Source: Mortierella alpina
Lineage: Eukaryota; Mortierellomycota; Mortierellomycetes; Mortierellales; Mortierellaceae
Assembly (NCBI GenBank): GCA_029449245.1
Contig: JANATF010000006.1
Coordinates: 1,860,001-1,924,000 of the forward strand
Direction: 5' to 3'
Length of the DNA: 64,000 nucleotides
The notes under the pieces were generated by a model. That model saw only the letters and a list, made by a program, of their open reading frames with translations, made no database searches and had not been told where the DNA came from. Position numbers and translations under genes: made by a program. Below, one piece after another: positions 22,713 to 34,009 of this stretch. Every line of letters starts with the position of its first letter. The stretch's first letter is position 1.

Positions 22713-25700
22713 ATGGTAACCTCAGCCAGCCATCTCATCATTCACGCCGCTGGATGCAGCACCACAAAAGCAGCTGCTACCTCCCTTGCAGACGCATATG
22801 CCCCCTTCTCATGGTCATCCGTCTCTAACTCTCATCTCTCTTCTAACTTCAAACGCAGGGAATGAAACTGGAGATCAAGGTAATCCATCCAGCTTATGGC
22901 AGCTGTCAACAGACACTCGCGCCCAAACACCGCTGTCCTCCACTACGGAGCCGGATTGAATTCAGGCAGCTGGAGCAGAGCCGAGATTCCGAATGGAGCG
23001 CCTCAGCCTCGTCCTTGAGCTAAATCTATTGCAAACGTCCTATTGTAGAAAAAAATGCTGGCGCATTCCGAGCGCGTCAAGTCTATGGACTTTCATCCGT
23101 CAGAGCCGTGGATGCTTGCCAGTCTGTATGATGGCCATGCCTACATCTGGAACTACGAGACACAGGTAATTGCAAGTTGGCCAAGACGCAAAGTAGTAAG
23201 CTTGTTTGCCACGCCACTAATGTTCATCACAACGTGGCGCTTCCTTATCAACAGGCACTTGTCAAGACTTTTGAGGTCTCGGATCAGCCAGGTATATATA
23301 CTTTAAACACGCGTGTATGATGTTGTCCTCTGACGAGGCAAGGTGAGCTAACGCTTTCGAATTGCTGCTTATAGTCCGCGCCGCAAAGTTCATTCCTCGG
23401 AAAAACTACGTGATTACTGGATCGGACGATATGCAACTCCGCGTCTTCAACTACAACACCCACGAGAAGGTTCACAGCTGGGACGCCCACAGCGACTATG
23501 TCCGTTGCATTGCTGTCCATCCCACCCAGCCATATGTTCTCTCGGGCTCGGACGATATGACGATTCGTCTGTGGGACTGGGAAAAGGGCTGGAAATGCAC
23601 GCAGGTTCGTACGCAAACCCCCCCCCAATACGTGGGTGACTTTGGCTGATTATGGCCGATTCTGACATCTCTTCCCGTGGGAATGATAGACATTTGAGGG
23701 ACATAGCTACTTTGTCATGTGCATCACCATCAACCCCAAGGACACAAACACGTTTGCCTCAGCCTGCGTGGATGGTACCGTCAAAGTCTGGTCTCTTGGA
23801 TCCAGCGTCGCCAACTTCACTCTGGAGGGTCACCAGAACGGCGTGAACTGGGTTGACTATTACTATGGTGGAGAAAAGCCATACATGATCACGGGAGGCG
23901 ACGACTCGTATGTTTTCTGAATTGCAATCTGCCTCTGTTTCAACAACCTTTGTAAACACATCGTCTAACGCCATTGCTTCGTGCGGCTTTCAATCGGTAG
24001 ATTGGTCAAGGTCTGGGACTATCAGAACAAGACGTGTGTTCAGACTCTGGAGGGCCACACTCAAAATGTCACCTTTGCCGTGTTCCACCCTGAGCTCCCC
24101 ATCATCATTTCTGGAAGCGAGGACGGATCTGTAAAGATTTGGCATGCAAACACGTACCGCCTGGAAAACACGCTCAACTACGGCCTCAACCGAGCCTGGA
24201 CTATTGCATATCGCCGATCCACCAACGATGTCGCTCTGGGATTTGATCTTGGATCTGTGGTCATCAAGGCAAGGAGCTAGACAGAGTGCAACATTCAACG
24301 ATAGTCGCCAGTTCTAGGATATCTAATCGATCTTTCTATTTTGCACCTCAATCTTAGTTGGGACGCGAGGAACCAACCGTAAGCATGGACAGTGGCGGAA
24401 AGATCATCTGGGCCAAGCACAATGATATCCAAACGGCGAACGTGAAGGCCAGCCTGGGTATGCATACTTTTTGCAAAGAGCGTGTTTGCGTTGATATTTG
24501 TAGAAACACTACTGACATATGACCCTTGATCCTGTCACAGGCGACGGGACAAAGGATGGCGAACGCATTCCATGCTCTGCAAAGGATCTTGGAAGCAGTG
24601 AGGTGTACCCTCAAACGTTGCAACACAGCCCTAACGGCCGTTTCGTAGTTGTTTGTGGCGACGGAGAGTACATCATCTATACTGCTCTCGCTTGGAGAAA
24701 CAAGACCTTTGGTAGCGGATTGGAGTTTGTTTGGGCATTAGATTCGAATGAGTACGTACAGAGACAGGGTCATAGCACATGCCGCACATACACTGCCCCC
24801 CAGGTGCTAATCCGTCTCACTCTTAAAAACACCTACAGGTATGCCGTCCGGGAGTCAACTTCGAAAGTGAAGGTCTTCAAGAACTTCAAGGAGAAGCCCA
24901 ATTTGATCCGCCTGAACTATTCTGCCGAGGGTATCTATGGTGGCACACTACTGGGAGTTAAGAGCGCAAGCTTTTTGAACCTTTACGATTGGGAGACAGG
25001 TCTCACGGTCCGACGCATCGACTGCGAGCCTTTAAATGTAAGTGCAGCATAGATGCATGCCTAGATCGTAGCTTCAGAGCAGGAACACGTTTACATGGAC
25101 GGACTTTCTTCTTGATCTAACGGAGAGAACGAATGCTTATAGGTTTACTGGTCCGAAACGGGTGACCTGATGACCATTGCTTGCCAAGACAGCTTTTACG
25201 TTCTCCGCTACAACCGAAATGCCTACGCGCAGTTTGTCGAGGCTGGTGGTGAGGTTGGGGAGGAAGGAGTTGAACAAGCCTTAGAGTTTGTGTCAGAGAT
25301 CCCTGAAACGTAAGTCTCGTTCACGTGTGTCGCATGGCTTTCTTTACAATGAAGGATCCACGATTTAACCTGATCATTTTTGTTCGTCTCATAGTGTTCA
25401 AACTGGCTGCTGGATCGGAGATTGCTTCATCTACACCAACACTGCCAACCGATTGAACTATCTCGTTGGTGGTCAGTCTCAGGCAATTGCCCACTTTGAT
25501 TCTGCTCACTATCTTCTCGGCTACATTCCCCGTGACAACCGCCTGTATCTTGTAGACAAGGAGGTCAACGTCATCAGCTACGGGATCTCGCTCTCTGTAA
25601 TCGAGTACCAGACAGCCGTTCTCAGAGGAGATATGGAGACCGCAGAGACATTATTGCCACGTGTCCCTCAAGAGCAGCTCAACAAGATTGCCAGGTTCTT

Positions 25701-27052
25701 GGAGGCACAGGACCATAAGGGACTCGCATTGGAGATCTCAACCGATCATGATCACAAGTTTGACCTAGCTGTCCAGCTCGGCAGACTTGATCTAGCAGGA
25801 GAGATTGCCAGAGCGTCCGATTCAGTGTCCAAGTGGAAGACATTGGGCGACGCAGCAATGGACAAGTGGCGGGTTAATCTTGCAGAGGAATGCTTCGTTC
25901 ATGCCAAGGACCTTAGTGGATTACTTCTCATCTACACCTCCAGCGGAAATGCAGTGGGACTTCAGAAGCTGGCAGAGCTAGCCAAGGCGGAGGGCAAGAC
26001 GAACATTGCTTTTGCCAGCTATCTTACCCTTGGTCAGACCGAGAAGTGCATTGAAATTCTTATCGAGACTGAACGCCTCCCTGAGGCAGCCCTGATGGCC
26101 AGGACATATCTGCCAAGGTAAGAAACTCTGACCCGCATTTGTAATACCAACTGTGATCAGACTACTCGAATACTCACGGTGCCTCTCCTTTTGTCTTTTA
26201 CACACTCAGTGCTGTGCCTCGTGTGCTGACGCTCTGGAAGGAATCACTAGCCGCCGCTGGTAGGGCCAAGACTGCAGAAGCGCTCGCAGATCCAACAGAA
26301 TACGAGGACATGTTCCTTGATTTGCAATACGGCTTGCAAGCCGAGGAGGCTATCAAAGCGTCGAAAACCAATCCTCTACCGGCGAGTGCCTACGCTCAAT
26401 ATAAAGAGGTCCTAAGCCGCGACATCATTGCTGGTATGTGAGAAGCTATCATGTGAGCTATGAATTGGTTGTTGTGGCTATATTAGATTGTTTCTTTCCT
26501 GCTATTCTAATCCATTGACCAATCCACAATTACGAAACGCGTACCTAGATTTCAAGTCGGGACATGGTCTTGTCGGTCTGTCGACACCACAGGCGGAGGC
26601 ACTCATCGAGCTCAACGATGGCCCTACTCCCACAGACTCGGCCCTTCTGTCTTTGGAAGCACAGCACATTGTCAACGGAAGCGTCAATGGCAGTGTAAGC
26701 GACAGTGTTAACGGAGATGAGCCATCATCAAGGCCATTCCCATCTTTGGTGGAGGAACGTTTGGATACCATTAGTGATAACATGAGCTACATGTCACTGG
26801 AGGTCAACACAACAGGCACAGGATCCATTAGGGTAAGTCACAGCACTCATGATGCTCCTCCTCCTCCTCACCTTGATACAGCCTCTGCGCATGTCTAAGC
26901 AAGCGTTAACGCATATTTCATACTCTTTTATTTGCTAGGGTGACTTTGACTTTGATGACACGTCCAGTCTTACGACATCGGACCACGACCGTGTGATGAT
27001 GCAGGAAATGAACGCGGCGAAAGAGGAGAATACCTTTGAGAACCTTATCTAG
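22713..27052 (+). CDS. SEC27: Coatomer subunit beta'-COP (Sec27)
   Basis: Fifteen coding segments: 22713-22715, 22859-22879, 23049-23165, 23255-23291, 23375-23604, 23690-23907, 24001-24268, 24358-24457, 24541-24751, 24839-25037, 25143-25309, 25395-26117, 26210-26433, 26549-26832, 26939-27052; about 971 residues. Beta'-COP is a COPI coat subunit for Golgi-to-ER transport. WD repeats bear family signatures: SDRVKS-like [62 protein letters not shown]-like [57 protein letters not shown]. The alpha-solenoid follows ([43 protein letters not shown]). The intron after VVIK (24269-24357) has a GC donor, AAG|GCAAGG, supported by homology (LGREEP follows). The first coding exon may be the single codon ATG at 22713, giving M-G-MKLEIK. 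If that splice is wrong, ATG 22862 is the start. The C-terminal exons are less conserved. Confidence 0.93.
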
Positions 27053-28459
27053 ACGTGACAAGACGCATCTTGGCAGGACAATGAACAGTGTAGACGCAGC
27101 ATACTTGAAAAAGCAGTGGAATACGACTATCGAACACTTGAGCGCGCTGATATATTGTGTTGTGACTAAGGATGCCATGGGCGCGACAATTTACTGCCCT
27201 GGTCTGGATGCCTCCTCTGCAAAGCTCCGTTGATTCCCGCTATCGCACTTTACCGCGACTTGGAGCTGCATTCGACCCACATGCTTGTTGCTTGCTTCTG
27301 CATTTGTTAACACGATGTCGTTATCTTCATTTTATAAGCATTGAAAGAAGGACCAAGCTCATGAAGAAGCAGTAGCGCACTTGAGATCGCACATTTTTCT
27401 TCGCTCCTATTATGCATCTCCTTACGCATGCATGAAGGCATACTTATACTACCTCTTAGTTGTGATTGAACAGCATGCAGTACAAGGGCGATATCTTGCG
27501 CGTTCTGTAGAGGGCGTACAGTAGAGGCATTAGACCCGTCCCGAGATAAGAGGTGAGGAGGACAATCCTGGTCCGTCTCTTATCCAAACGCGAGAAGCGC
27601 ACAAACTCCATGTATAAAATATCAGGAACCGAATCTGTTCCACGAACAGACGAAGCGTCAGTATCATCGTACCTGGAACGCGTTGGATGATCTGGATTGC
27701 CCTGATATGAAGAGTGATACATATACCCGGCGTTGTTCAGAAGGTACAACACTGCTCGACATCTCGATGCAAGCAGCGGTGTTAGCCATGATGATTTTCT
27801 GGGTCGTGCTTCCACACCCTCGCGTTAAGGAGTTTTGTCCAGAAACTCGGTTCAATATTTTTATTTTCACACACTCGACCTTATCAGCCCATATTTGCAC
27901 TTGATCGCAGCAAGACAGGAGCTGGGCCAATCCTGCTACCAGCGAACACAAGCTGGATGTAGCAGACCACATCAGACACTCGTGCATGCATGACTTCAGC
28001 ATATATGCACACACAGGCCAGCAAACCAAGAAAACAAGGCAAAGCGAGCAATGAGCGTCGGATTTGTAACACATTCTCTGTACCTGAGGCCATTTTCACA
28101 CCCCTTTCTTGCATAAGGGCAAGCTCATGGCGTGCTTTGATTCAAACGCCCATGGTTTTGTTTCACTCAGGAGTGGCATTCATGAGCTCTACGGGAAGAG
28201 TGCATGGTGGGTGAGCGCTATCCACCAGCACTTGAGAAATAAAGCGTGAGAGAACGCAATTTGAAAACAGCCCTCAGTTTGGCATAAAAGACCTCTGACC
28301 TCCCTGTCTAAACACCATCCTACTCATCTATTCCCCTATCCTACTACAAAGACACAACGGTAAGACTTTACCCACCCTTTTCAGCCAGCTTACGGTTTAA
28401 AGCATTTCATCTGAACGTACTAATTCCATTGCAGCATACCCATTCAACAACATTTAGCC
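27053..28459. other. Intergenic region before the secreted-protein array
   Basis: No gene established. A minus-strand stretch at 27456-27730 reads a possible short membrane protein (MYHSSYQGNPDHP... then RIVLLTSYLGTGLMPLLYAL), but no start, splice or family supports it. From about 28090 the DNA resembles the promoters of the next genes (TTCACACCCCTT, GGGAAGAGTGCATG, AGCGTGAGAGAA). There is a TATA-like CATAAAAG at 28283-28290 and a 5'UTR intron at 28360-28434. Confidence 0.5.
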
Positions 28460-28933
28460 ATGGCACGATTGACCTTTTTCGCCTTCCTGGTACTGACCCT
28501 GATCCAAGTGGCCTGGACGTACGCCAGTACAGGCGACATCCTTTATAATGAGGCAGCAAAAGGCGTCCTCCAAGGCTACCCAGGCATGAGACCTTTCGTT
28601 CGCGAACATGACCAGACCGGAGCATACAGGAAATGGTTCTTCAACTTCAAACCAGCCGCTAGAGGAGTTACGATTTCCTTGGCTCCAGAACATGGGTTCC
28701 TCACCGTGGCCGGCGAAGAATTGATCGTTGCTGACGTAGAGTACGTTTGGACTCTGAAGTATAATGACACGAGGACGATCCACATCATGACCTCCCCGAA
28801 CGGTCAATCCCTTCAATGGGATAAGAGGACGGGTACGGTTTCCCTTCAGGATTTTGCCAAAGGAGCTGCTCAGCAGGTGTGGCGAGTTCAACGTTCGGAT
28901 AGAACCGACTACAGCCGTCTGTATCTTCAGTAA
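28460..28933 (+). CDS. Small secreted beta-trefoil-like protein, copy 1
   Basis: Single coding exon, 157 residues. It begins with a clear signal peptide (MARLTFFAFLVLTLIQVAWT, cleavage near AYA/S). The mature part alternates Trp/Tyr and Gly in the spacing typical of beta-trefoils: KWFFNF, GVTISL, YVWTLKY, LQWDKRTGTVSLQ, AQQVWRV (a QxW motif) and the tail DYSRLYLQ. The 5'UTR carries an intron (28360-28434, GTAAGA...GCAG), as do copies 2-4. This is the most divergent member of the array. Extracellular function is unknown to me; lectin-like or protease-inhibitor-like activity is possible from the fold, but no binding residues are assigned. Confidence 0.75.
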   Translation: MARLTFFAFLVLTLIQVAWTYASTGDILYNEAAKGVLQGYPGMRPFVREHDQTGAYRKWFFNFKPAARGVTISLAPEHGFLTVAGEELIVADVEYVWTLKYNDTRTIHIMTSPNGQSLQWDKRTGTVSLQDFAKGAAQQVWRVQRSDRTDYSRLYLQ

Positions 28934-29956
28934 CTAGTTGCCGTACCTCGTCTACGTCTAACAAAGCTTTGTAATTTTCGATCGACCTTACCGTCATCCT
29001 CGAGAATAAAACTGTGCGCGCGCTTGACCCATCGCATGACGAACTGTACGCGTTGTTCATGACAAAGATTTCACTTTTGAGAGACCACGAATGTTGCAGC
29101 GAGAAATCATAGAGTGCTTAGAAAAACGCGTAGGGTACAACAGTTGATAGGAATGTGGCCTTTCGTGTTGTATCGTGCGTCTTCAGAAGCACGGTGTGTC
29201 GCTTCTTGTCAGGGTCCAGTAATGACGCTCACCACGAACGATAGAGAGCATTGCCAACACCTGAATTCAGAGTAGCCGTGCCAGTACGTAGATTACTTGT
29301 GCCGTCGTACGGTGCTTGGACATGATACTAGGACAACAATATGGACCTCCTGATCGAGCCTGTCTATAGCTACACGTGCGCATTATGCTACGGCCCTAAC
29401 CTGCTCAACACTCGGCGCGACAAAAAGATTGATGGGGCAAACCACATTACAAAAGAATGGCACTCGTGCCTGCATGAATTCAGCCTACATGCGCGGTCTG
29501 GCCAACCAACCAAGAGGATAGGGTGGTGTGAAGAATTACTTGCATGTTCACACCCCTTACTCCCTCTAGCCTCATGCTGACGGGCATGCTCAGGCCTCTC
29601 TTTGTGTATTTTGATTCAGCACTCTAGAGGTTTCCTTCTAGGCGGAGTTGAGGCAAAGCCGCGACGGGAAGAGTGCATGTCTTGTGTATGTCGCCATTGT
29701 TCAGCAGAGGGTCGCCATTGTTCAGCAGAGGTTGGATCAAGCGTGAGAGAATCGCCCATCTTGTTTTTGTATAAAAGCACTCTCCAACTCCATCGTTAAA
29801 CCCCCATTCTCCTCATCCACTCTCATCCATCTGCCACACATCATACGACAATAACGCGACGGTAAGTCCAACCCACCCTCTGCAACCGGTTCACAGTTCA
29901 AAATGCATAGTAAAAAGTTGTACTTAACCAAGCATACATTCTCAAATACTTTAGCA
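28934..29956. promoter_or_regulatory. Promoter and 5'UTR region of secreted-protein copy 2
   Basis: Holds the unit-type upstream sequence, a 21-bp direct duplication at 29690-29731 (GTCGCCATTGTTCAGCAGAGG twice), TATAAAAG at 29770-29777 and a 93-bp 5'UTR intron (29862-29954, GTAAGT...TTTAG) ending two bases before the ATG. No separate gene is seen. Confidence 0.65.
29690..29731. repeat. 21-bp promoter direct duplication (copy 2)
   Basis: GTCGCCATTGTTCAGCAGAGG occurs twice back to back, about 40 bp upstream of the TATA box. The same doublet is at 31171-31212 upstream of copy 3. Confidence 0.9.
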
Positions 29957-30400
29957 ATGGCTCGATCCACCCTGTTTGCCCTTCTAGTGCTAGCGATGAT
30001 TCAAGTTGCTTTGGCGGTGCCCTATCTGATCATCAACAGAGCTGCGCATGGTGCGCTCAAAGGTGATCCATTCGAGGCCCTAACCGTCAACCCCAATGAC
30101 CTTCGTAGCAAGCCGTGGACCATCGAGCGTAATGGTGAAGGTTACCTGATCTCCACGTTTGAGCCTCCACTCTTCATCAATGACGAAGGTGGAAGGGCTT
30201 TTCTTGAACCCCGCTTGCAAACTTGGTATATTGAGAAGGCTGGTGAAAATTCATACAAGATCAAACTCCCTAATGTGGATAAGGTTCTTGGTTGGGACGA
30301 GAGGTCCGGTGAGGTTCATCTTCAAGGCGCGAACGGAAGCCCTGAGCAGCTGTGGGAATTTGTTCGCGTTGACCGTGACCGCATGTACCGTCAGTATTAG
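29957..30400 (+). CDS. Small secreted beta-trefoil-like protein, copy 2
   Basis: 147 residues from an uninterrupted exon. The signal peptide MARSTLFALLVLAMIQVALA is followed by VPYLIINRAAHGALKGDP. The mature protein has KPWTIERNGEGYLISTF, TWYIEKAGENSYKIKLPN, LGWDERSGEVHLQG and PEQLWEFV (QxW), ending DRDRMYRQY. The W-x-I...Y-x-I...W...Q-x-W pattern supports three trefoil repeats. The ATG at 29903 in the same frame lies inside the 5'UTR intron and is not the start. Copy 3 is its close paralogue. Confidence 0.8.
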   Translation: MARSTLFALLVLAMIQVALAVPYLIINRAAHGALKGDPFEALTVNPNDLRSKPWTIERNGEGYLISTFEPPLFINDEGGRAFLEPRLQTWYIEKAGENSYKIKLPNVDKVLGWDERSGEVHLQGANGSPEQLWEFVRVDRDRMYRQY

Positions 30401-31438
30401 ACACATCTTGTCTTCGTCTAGCAAAGCTTTATCCTTTTTTTTTTTGGCTTCCCACTTGAAACCGACTCTCAAGGTCGCCCTCGAAATAAAACTTTGCATG
30501 CGCTCGACTCATCGCTTGACGAGCTATACATGTTATTCGTGATAAAGACCTCGCTTGGAGATACGAATGTTGCAGTGAGGATCATAGTGTGCTAAGAGGC
30601 GCGTGGGGTACAACGGTCGAAATGATTGTAGCCTTTCGTATTGTCTCATAAGTTTTCAGAAGCACGGTGCGTCGCTTCTTGTCCCAGCAATGCTCTCTGC
30701 GAGCGACAGAGAGCACTGCCTGCCTCTGAATTCAGAGTAGCGGTGAATGCGTTTCGTCGTCGTACGGTGCTAGGCCTTCGTTCAAGAATGGATTTTCTGA
30801 TAGGACAACAGTAAGAAGCCCGTTTCTACCTGATCGAGCCTGTCTATAGCTACATGTGCGCAACATGTTTGAACCCTAGCCTGCTCAACACTCGGCGCGA
30901 CAGAAAGATCGATGGAGCAAACCACCTGACAATAGGAATGCCGCTCGTGCATGCATGAATTCAGTCTACATGCTCGCTCTGGCCAACCAACCATGAGGAC
31001 AGGGTGGTGTGAAGAATTACTTGCATGTTCACACCCCTTACTCCCTATAGCCTCATGGTGACGGGCATGCTCAGGCCTCTCTTTGTGTATTTTGATTCAG
31101 CACTCTAGAGGTTTCTTCCTAGGCGGAGTTGAGGCAAAGCCGCGACGGGAAGAGTGCATGTCTTGTGTATGTCGCCATTGTTCAGCAGAGGGTCGCCATT
31201 GTTCAGCAGAGGTTGGATCAAGCGTGAGAGAATCGCCCATCTTGTTTTTGTATAAAAGCGCTCTCCACTCCATCGTTGAAACCCCCATTCTCCTCATCCA
31301 CTCTCATACATCTACCACACATTCCACGACAATAACGCGACGGTAAGTCCAACCCACCCTCTGCAACCAGTTCACAGTTCAAAATGCATAGTAAAAAGTT
31401 GTACTTAAACCAAGCATACATTCTCGAATACTTTAGCA
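30401..31438. promoter_or_regulatory. Promoter and 5'UTR region of secreted-protein copy 3
   Basis: Repeats the layout upstream of copy 2: TATAAAAG at 31251-31258 and a 5'UTR intron at 31343-31436. The intron carries one extra A relative to copy 2. Confidence 0.65.
31171..31212. repeat. 21-bp promoter direct duplication (copy 3)
   Basis: Same doublet as at 29690-29731, 39 bp before TATAAAAG at 31251-31258. It was therefore present before the 1.48-kb unit duplicated. Confidence 0.9.
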
Positions 31439-31882
31439 ATGGCTCGATCCACCCTGTTTGCCCTTCTAGTGCTAGCGCTGATTCAAGTTGCTTTGGCGGT
31501 GCCCTATCTGATCATCAACAGAGCTGCGCATGGTGCGCTCAAAGGTGATCCATTCAAGGTTCTAACGGTCAACCGCAATGACGTACGTAGCAAGCCGTGG
31601 TCCATCAAGCGTGTTGAGGAAGGTTACCTGATCGCCTCCACTGAAGAGCCATTCTTCATCAATGACGAAGGTGGAAGGGCTGTTCTTGCACCCCGCTTGC
31701 AAAATTGGTATATTGAGAAGGCTGGTGAAAATTCATACATTATCAAACTCCCTAATGTGGATATGGTTCTTGGTTGGGACGAGAGGTCCGGTGAGGTCCA
31801 TCTTCAAGGCGCGAACGGAAGCCCTGAGCAGCTGTGGGAATTTGTAGGCTTTGATTATGGCCGCATGTACCGCCAGTATTAG
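31439..31882 (+). CDS. Small secreted beta-trefoil-like protein, copy 3
   Basis: 147 residues, same architecture as copy 2: signal peptide MARSTLFALLVLALIQVALA, mature start VPYLIINRAAHGALKGDP, QxW motif in PEQLWEFV, tail DYGRMYRQY. Differences from copy 2 cluster in the second quarter (VNRNDVRSKPWSIKRVEEGY, then STEEPFF) while the signal peptide and C-terminal half are nearly identical. Strong TATA box and short 5'UTR intron suggest high or inducible expression; that is inference. Confidence 0.8.
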   Translation: MARSTLFALLVLALIQVALAVPYLIINRAAHGALKGDPFKVLTVNRNDVRSKPWSIKRVEEGYLIASTEEPFFINDEGGRAVLAPRLQNWYIEKAGENSYIIKLPNVDMVLGWDERSGEVHLQGANGSPEQLWEFVGFDYGRMYRQY

Positions 31883-32664
31883 CCGCATCTTGTCTTCATT
31901 CAGCAAAGATTTTTTTTTGATCCCCACTTGAAACGGATTCTTAGCGTCGTCCTTGAAATAAAACGTTGTGCGCGCTTGATCTTGACGAGAGATATACAAT
32001 ACGCGGTTTTCTTGACCAAAGGCCTTCGAGGTCATCGTAGACCTTCTAGTTTCTCTCTTGAGTCTTGGGAGGCAGGCTGAGCCCTTTCTCATCAGGACTC
32101 AGCAATTGTACTTTTCACTGCTTCAGAAGACAAGGTTCATCTCTGTGATCCAATGATGCGCGTCAGCTGTATGACGGAAGTCCCTGAGTCAAGGCTATGT
32201 AGACTTAAGTACCCGATGCTTATGCACATTGCCCCGATGCTTATTCAAGTATATACACTGCGCAGGAAGATAGGAGTAACTGGGTGGCGATGCCTCCAGC
32301 AGGAAGAGTCTTTGGAAGGTGCCAGCCACATTATGACAAGCTTTGGTTCGACGCCTTAGATCTTTTGCTTTACATATACGCTCATCAGGCGCTGCGAGAT
32401 GAGTGTGTATTCTTGCGCTTATGACCCATCAGCACTCAGCACAAGAGAGACTTCCTGTAAGAGAAAACGGGATGAGAGATGTCCAACTTGTTTTGTATAA
32501 AAGACCCTCTCACTATTCTGCTCTAATCCACGACCACCCCTTCAAACCGTCCATCTCACGCTTATGATACAACGGTGAGTTCATCAATTTCTTGCCGATC
32601 ACTTTAGATAGAATTGTGTCTGCCATGCTCATCTCGTCAAATCTCTACAGCAAATCTCAAGCAA
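31883..32664. other. Degenerate array unit upstream of copy 4
   Basis: No intact gene. It contains TATAAAAG at 32496-32503, the ACAACG|GTGAGT 5'UTR intron donor (32575) and CTCAAGCA just before the copy 4 ATG, showing a decayed version of the same promoter unit. Confidence 0.6.
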
Positions 32665-33140
32665 TGGCACGGTCGACCTTGTTCGCCTTCCTGGTATTGG
32701 AACTAATTTCAAGTCGCCTGGGCTGTAGTCGCTTTGCTCATCAACGAAGCAGCTGACGAGGCACTCAGAGGTTGCCGCTCTGGTCCCCCCACCATCGAGG
32801 CTAGCCGGTGGACGACCTTCATAAGTGTGATATTCAAGTGAAGGCTGGAGCAGTTATGATGTACTCGCTCGATGGTCGTGCATATCTGGTATGTCCGGTG
32901 GAGATGCTTCCATGGACGAGAGGGACGACCATACTTGGTATTTTGAGAGTGTTGGCAAGGGAATGATCCTCATCGAAGATCGTGACCGGGACGGGGAGGG
33001 GTTGGTCCTGACTTAGGACCACCGACACGAGATTTCCCTTCAAGAGCGTATGGGAGGTCCTGAGCAACGATGGCGAGTTCTAGCCTTGAAAGATACAGCG
33101 CATTTACCAAAACCGTCAACAGCAGCAGCAGTAGCAGTAG
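32665..33140 (+). pseudogene. Secreted beta-trefoil-like protein, copy 4, broken
   Basis: Begins MARSTLFAFLVLEL like its paralogues. An extra T in the signal-peptide region (ATTTCAAG against ATTCAAG in copies 2 and 3) shifts the frame, and stops follow. Homology resumes in other frames: CAAGTCGCCTGGGCTGTA, TGGTATTTTGAGAGTGTTGG, GAGATTTCCCTTCAAGAGCG, and a tail region ending in CAGCAGCAGCAGTAGCAG. Promoter, TATA box and 5'UTR intron signals remain. Described as seen; not reconstructed. Confidence 0.7.
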
Positions 33141-33200
33141 TCGCCCTATAGCTCCAGGTTTTGAGTGCTTAATCGAAATACAAGAGTGGTACGATATACT

Positions 33201-33346
33201 TTATCGTTATTACAGAGAGCCCTAGGGGACTCGATGGCTCTCAATGGCCACCTGGTGGTCTGGGTAGCGGCGCCAGGCACTCTGTGCGATCCACGAGAAC
33301 CCTCAGGCGCGCTGCACGGTGTTTCTGCAGCAATTGATTTCATTGG
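33201..33346 (+). repeat. Direct repeat, left copy, flanking the NmrA-like gene
   Basis: About 145 bp (AGAGAGCCCT...GGTGTTTCTGCAGCAATT) that recurs in the same orientation at 35018-35166, with the reductase-like gene and its promoter between. The open frame 33165-33668 over it has no family pattern. Confidence 0.8.
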
Positions 33347-34009
33347 CACAGAGTACAAACCTAAAAAATGGGGATATGCGACATGCCGCATGTCTTTAAA
33401 ACGTTCAATTGGAGGCTGGTGGACTAGTACCATGCAGCTGGCTACGAAAGCTGATCAACGCCGATATCAGCAGCCTAGGGCAGCTCATGACGACAGAAAA
33501 GACGACGAAACTACCATTCTAAATTCAAAAACCAACATTGTTGGTTGTATCACCCACCTTGGTGAATGCGAGGGGAGACAAATTGGTGGTTTCTCATCAC
33601 CTCTCGAGCAAGGCGACGACGCCCAGCTTAATTTGTCAGCTTGCGTGATAGATGACTTTGAGCCATAATTTTGGTACCTCTGTAAATCGCAAACCCTAAA
33701 TGATATCATTTGCTATCGCCCACGCTTGGAGGTGCTACCGACGTCTCCTGTGGTAGAGACAACGACCATACCCAAGGTGACAAATCTCTAGAAAAACATT
33801 ATCAAAGCCTCAAGAGTCAACAGAAACCGCTAACTTGTTTGATTCATACATCTCGACTTGTACTGGATGGCAAAACGTATAAAAGGCCCCCAGTCTCTCA
33901 GGTCGATCATCATCTCAACAATATCTCAGCCATCTCAATCGGATCAGTCCTCTCTACAATCGCAACACTTGCAACCATCCCAACAATTTCAACCATTCCA
34001 ATCGCAACA
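33347..34009. promoter_or_regulatory. Upstream region and TATA box of the NmrA-like gene
   Basis: TATAAAAGG at 33878-33886, 124 bp before the ATG, followed by a CAA/CAT-rich leader (CAACAATATCTCAGCC...CAACAATTTCAACC). Nothing else recognised upstream. Confidence 0.6.

Larger units (their letters stand above)
29345..31970. repeat. Tandem duplication of a ~1.48-kb unit containing copies 2 and 3
   Basis: The DNA from about 29345 (CCTGATCGAGCCTGTCTATA at 29348, region to ~30540) recurs from about 30829, including upstream region, 21-bp promoter duplication, TATA box, 5'UTR intron, coding region and 3' flank with AATAAAAC. Gene starts are spaced 1497 bp (copies 1-2), 1482 bp (2-3) and 1226 bp (3-4). 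Confidence 0.85.

Noticed and set aside
29903-29956. Upstream in-frame ATG extending secreted-protein copy 2
   Set aside because: It lies inside the 5'UTR intron, would bury the signal peptide, and the frame is not kept in copy 3 (one extra A).
33165-33668. 167-codon ORF over the left direct repeat
   Set aside because: No start context or family pattern, and the frame is not preserved in the right repeat copy.
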